64,000 nt of DNA from JANQNX01 sp965601665 (GTDB taxonomy: Bacteria > Pseudomonadota > Gammaproteobacteria > Eutrophobiales > Eutrophobiaceae). A program made the position numbers and the translations under genes. Of this stretch, positions 62,883 to 64,000 are shown in pieces. Each line of letters starts with the position of its first letter. The first letter of the stretch is position 1. A model generated the notes under the pieces. It saw nothing but the letters and a program-made list of their open reading frames with translations. It was not told the origin of the DNA and did not search any database. The stretch spans positions 2,728,001 to 2,792,000 of the forward strand of contig OZ271833.1 of assembly GCA_965601665.1 (NCBI GenBank). Reading direction: 5' to 3'.

Positions 62883-62893
62883 CTATAACTGAT

Positions 62894-63892
62894 ATGAAAA
62901 AATATCTAATTTATCTTTCACTTCTCTTCTCTATTTCGTTAACGGTACAGGCAAATACCGGTATTTCAGTTAACCAGGAAATGTTCATTGAGCAGATGGT
63001 AGCAGAACATGGTTTTGCCAATGCAGACCTGGTAAAACTTTTTGATCAGGTATCTGTTTCAAAATCAATTCTTGCTGCCATCTCAAAGCCAGCTGAGAAA
63101 AAACTGAAATGGTTTGAATACAAGGATATTTTTTTGCGCGAAAAAAGGATCAACAAGGGTGTTGAGTTTTGGCGTGATAACAGTCATGCCCTGCTCAGGG
63201 CAGAGATTAAGTTTGGCGTACCAGCAGAGATCATTGTTGCCATCATTGGCGTCGAAACATTTTACGGAAGAATAAAAGGAAGCTATCGGGTGGTAGATGC
63301 GTTAAATACACTGGCTTTTCATTATCCCAAGCGCGCCGACTTTTTCCGTAGTGAATTTAAACATTTTCTGTTGTTATCCAGGGAACAGGGGTTTGAACCA
63401 TTAAGTTTGACTGGTTCATATGCCGGTGCAATGGGGTTGCCCCAGTTTATCTCCAGCAGTTACCGTAATTATGCAATCGACTTTGACGGTGATGACATCA
63501 TTAATATCTGGGACAACCCGGTCGATGCGATAGGTAGTGTGGCAAATTATTTTGTAGCCCATCGCTGGCGCCAGGGTGAAGAAGTGATTGATCGGGTTGA
63601 TGTTGAGGGTGATGCATTTCGCAATGTGTTAACACCCGGGCTTAAGCCTGATCTGGATAGCTCAAGCCTGGCGACATTGGGTATAAAGTCAGATAATACT
63701 TACGCGGCTGATGAGAAACTGAAATTACTGCAATTCGTCCAGGAAAGCGGTCCTGAGTACTGGTTGGCGAGGCACAACTTTTACGTCATAACCCGTTATA
63801 ATCACAGCCAGCTTTATGCGATGGCAGTGTATCAGCTGGCCCAGGAAATCAAGCAGCGAAAAAATAATCTGGCTCAACAACTGGAGCAATAA
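62894..63892 (+). CDS. mltB: Lytic murein transglycosylase B
   Basis: A 332-residue periplasmic enzyme that cleaves glycan strands forming 1,6-anhydromuramic ends. A signal peptide (about 1-20, ending VQA) lacks a lipobox Cys. The catalytic Glu121 is in AIIGVETFYGRIKGSYRV, and GSYAGAMGLPQFISSSYRNY is the family signature. E. coli MltB is a lipoprotein of 361 residues; this one looks soluble. It ends sharing a base with the rlpA ATG. Confidence 0.93.
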   Translation: MKKYLIYLSLLFSISLTVQANTGISVNQEMFIEQMVAEHGFANADLVKLFDQVSVSKSILAAISKPAEKKLKWFEYKDIFLREKRINKGVEFWRDNSHALLRAEIKFGVPAEIIVAIIGVETFYGRIKGSYRVVDALNTLAFHYPKRADFFRSEFKHFLLLSREQGFEPLSLTGSYAGAMGLPQFISSSYRNYAIDFDGDDIINIWDNPVDAIGSVANYFVAHRWRQGEEVIDRVDVEGDAFRNVLTPGLKPDLDSSSLATLGIKSDNTYAADEKLKLLQFVQESGPEYWLARHNFYVITRYNHSQLYAMAVYQLAQEIKQRKNNLAQQLEQ

Positions 63893-64000
63893 TGACATAC
63901 ATCTTTGATAATAATTTGGCAAGAACATGTACTGTCTTGCTAATTTTAGTTGCATTCATGCTGGGTGGTTGCGGCCGAGTTAGCGTTAAATCTTCCAGTC
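63892..64000 (+). CDS. rlpA: Start of RlpA-like lipoprotein (3' truncated by window)
   Basis: The first 36 codons are in the window. They encode a lipoprotein signal peptide with hydrophobic core (VLLILVAFM) and lipobox LGGC, lipidated Cys27. The ATG shares a base with the mltB TAA. The position after mltB at the end of the mre-mrd-rod cluster is that of rlpA, a septal-ring transglycosylase/SPOR protein; the identity rests on order plus the lipobox. Confidence 0.7.
   Translation, partial: MTYIFDNNLARTCTVLLILVAFMLGGCGRVSVKSSS

Overview
The window is chromosomal DNA of a gammaproteobacterium of moderate GC content. The evidence is the gene order def-fmt-rsmB opposite a LysM gene-dprA-smg-topA, a tRNA-tuf operon next to tRNA-Trp-secE-nusG, an MSHA-type minor pilin set, and the mreBCD-mrdA-rodA-mltB-rlpA elongation cluster. 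It is not an enteric: it has GatCAB amidotransferase, a class 1B-type dihydroorotate dehydrogenase, NtrYX beside TrkAH, and all rpoBC and ribosomal-protein operons joined in one block. I cannot name the genus. I see no insertion sequence, phage, CRISPR array or rRNA gene.

Layout. (1) 1-2868, + strand: the 3' end of a TPR-like gene, then overlapping mshC-mshD-mshO-mshP-like pseudopilin genes. (2) 2852-4324: trmL (-) divergent from pyrD (+). (3) 14934 down to 4347, - strand: a tightly packed ten-gene run of def, fmt, rsmB, a DUF4390 gene, ntrY, ntrX, trkA, trkH, a methyltransferase and a small TPR gene. (4) 15086-20329, + strand: LysM protein, dprA, smg, topA. (5) 20728-52347, + strand: a translation and transcription block of about 31.6 kb: tRNA-Tyr, -Gly, -Thr, tuf, tRNA-Trp, secE, nusG, rplKAJL, rpoBC, rpsLG, fusA, a second tuf, then the S10, spc and alpha operons ending with rplQ and a strong terminator. 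(6) 52395-57241: a SAM hydroxide adenosyltransferase gene and a HELVH-motif gene (+), facing gatC-gatA-gatB-tautomerase (-). (7) 57487-64000, + strand: mreB, mreC, mreD, mrdA, rodA, mltB and the start of rlpA.

The large block is mostly housekeeping, but its control sites can be read: a GC-rich-discriminator promoter before tRNA-Tyr, an L1-type operator before rplK, an L10-type leader before rplJ, an attenuator-like hairpin between rplL and rpoB, and terminators plus a nested hairpin leader between rpoC and rpsL. The two EF-Tu genes encode the same protein and differ at only 11 bases. They share a strongly ACG/GCG/CCG/GTG-biased codon choice unlike their neighbours.

I did not find a clearly new multi-gene system. 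The observations most worth following are an NtrX-like regulator with damaged ATPase motifs and no GAFTGA loop, an mreC gene whose best start is the rare codon ATT, the compositionally odd twin tuf genes, an orphan class 1B-type PyrD, and repeat or palindrome clusters in the def/LysM divergent region and before rpsL.
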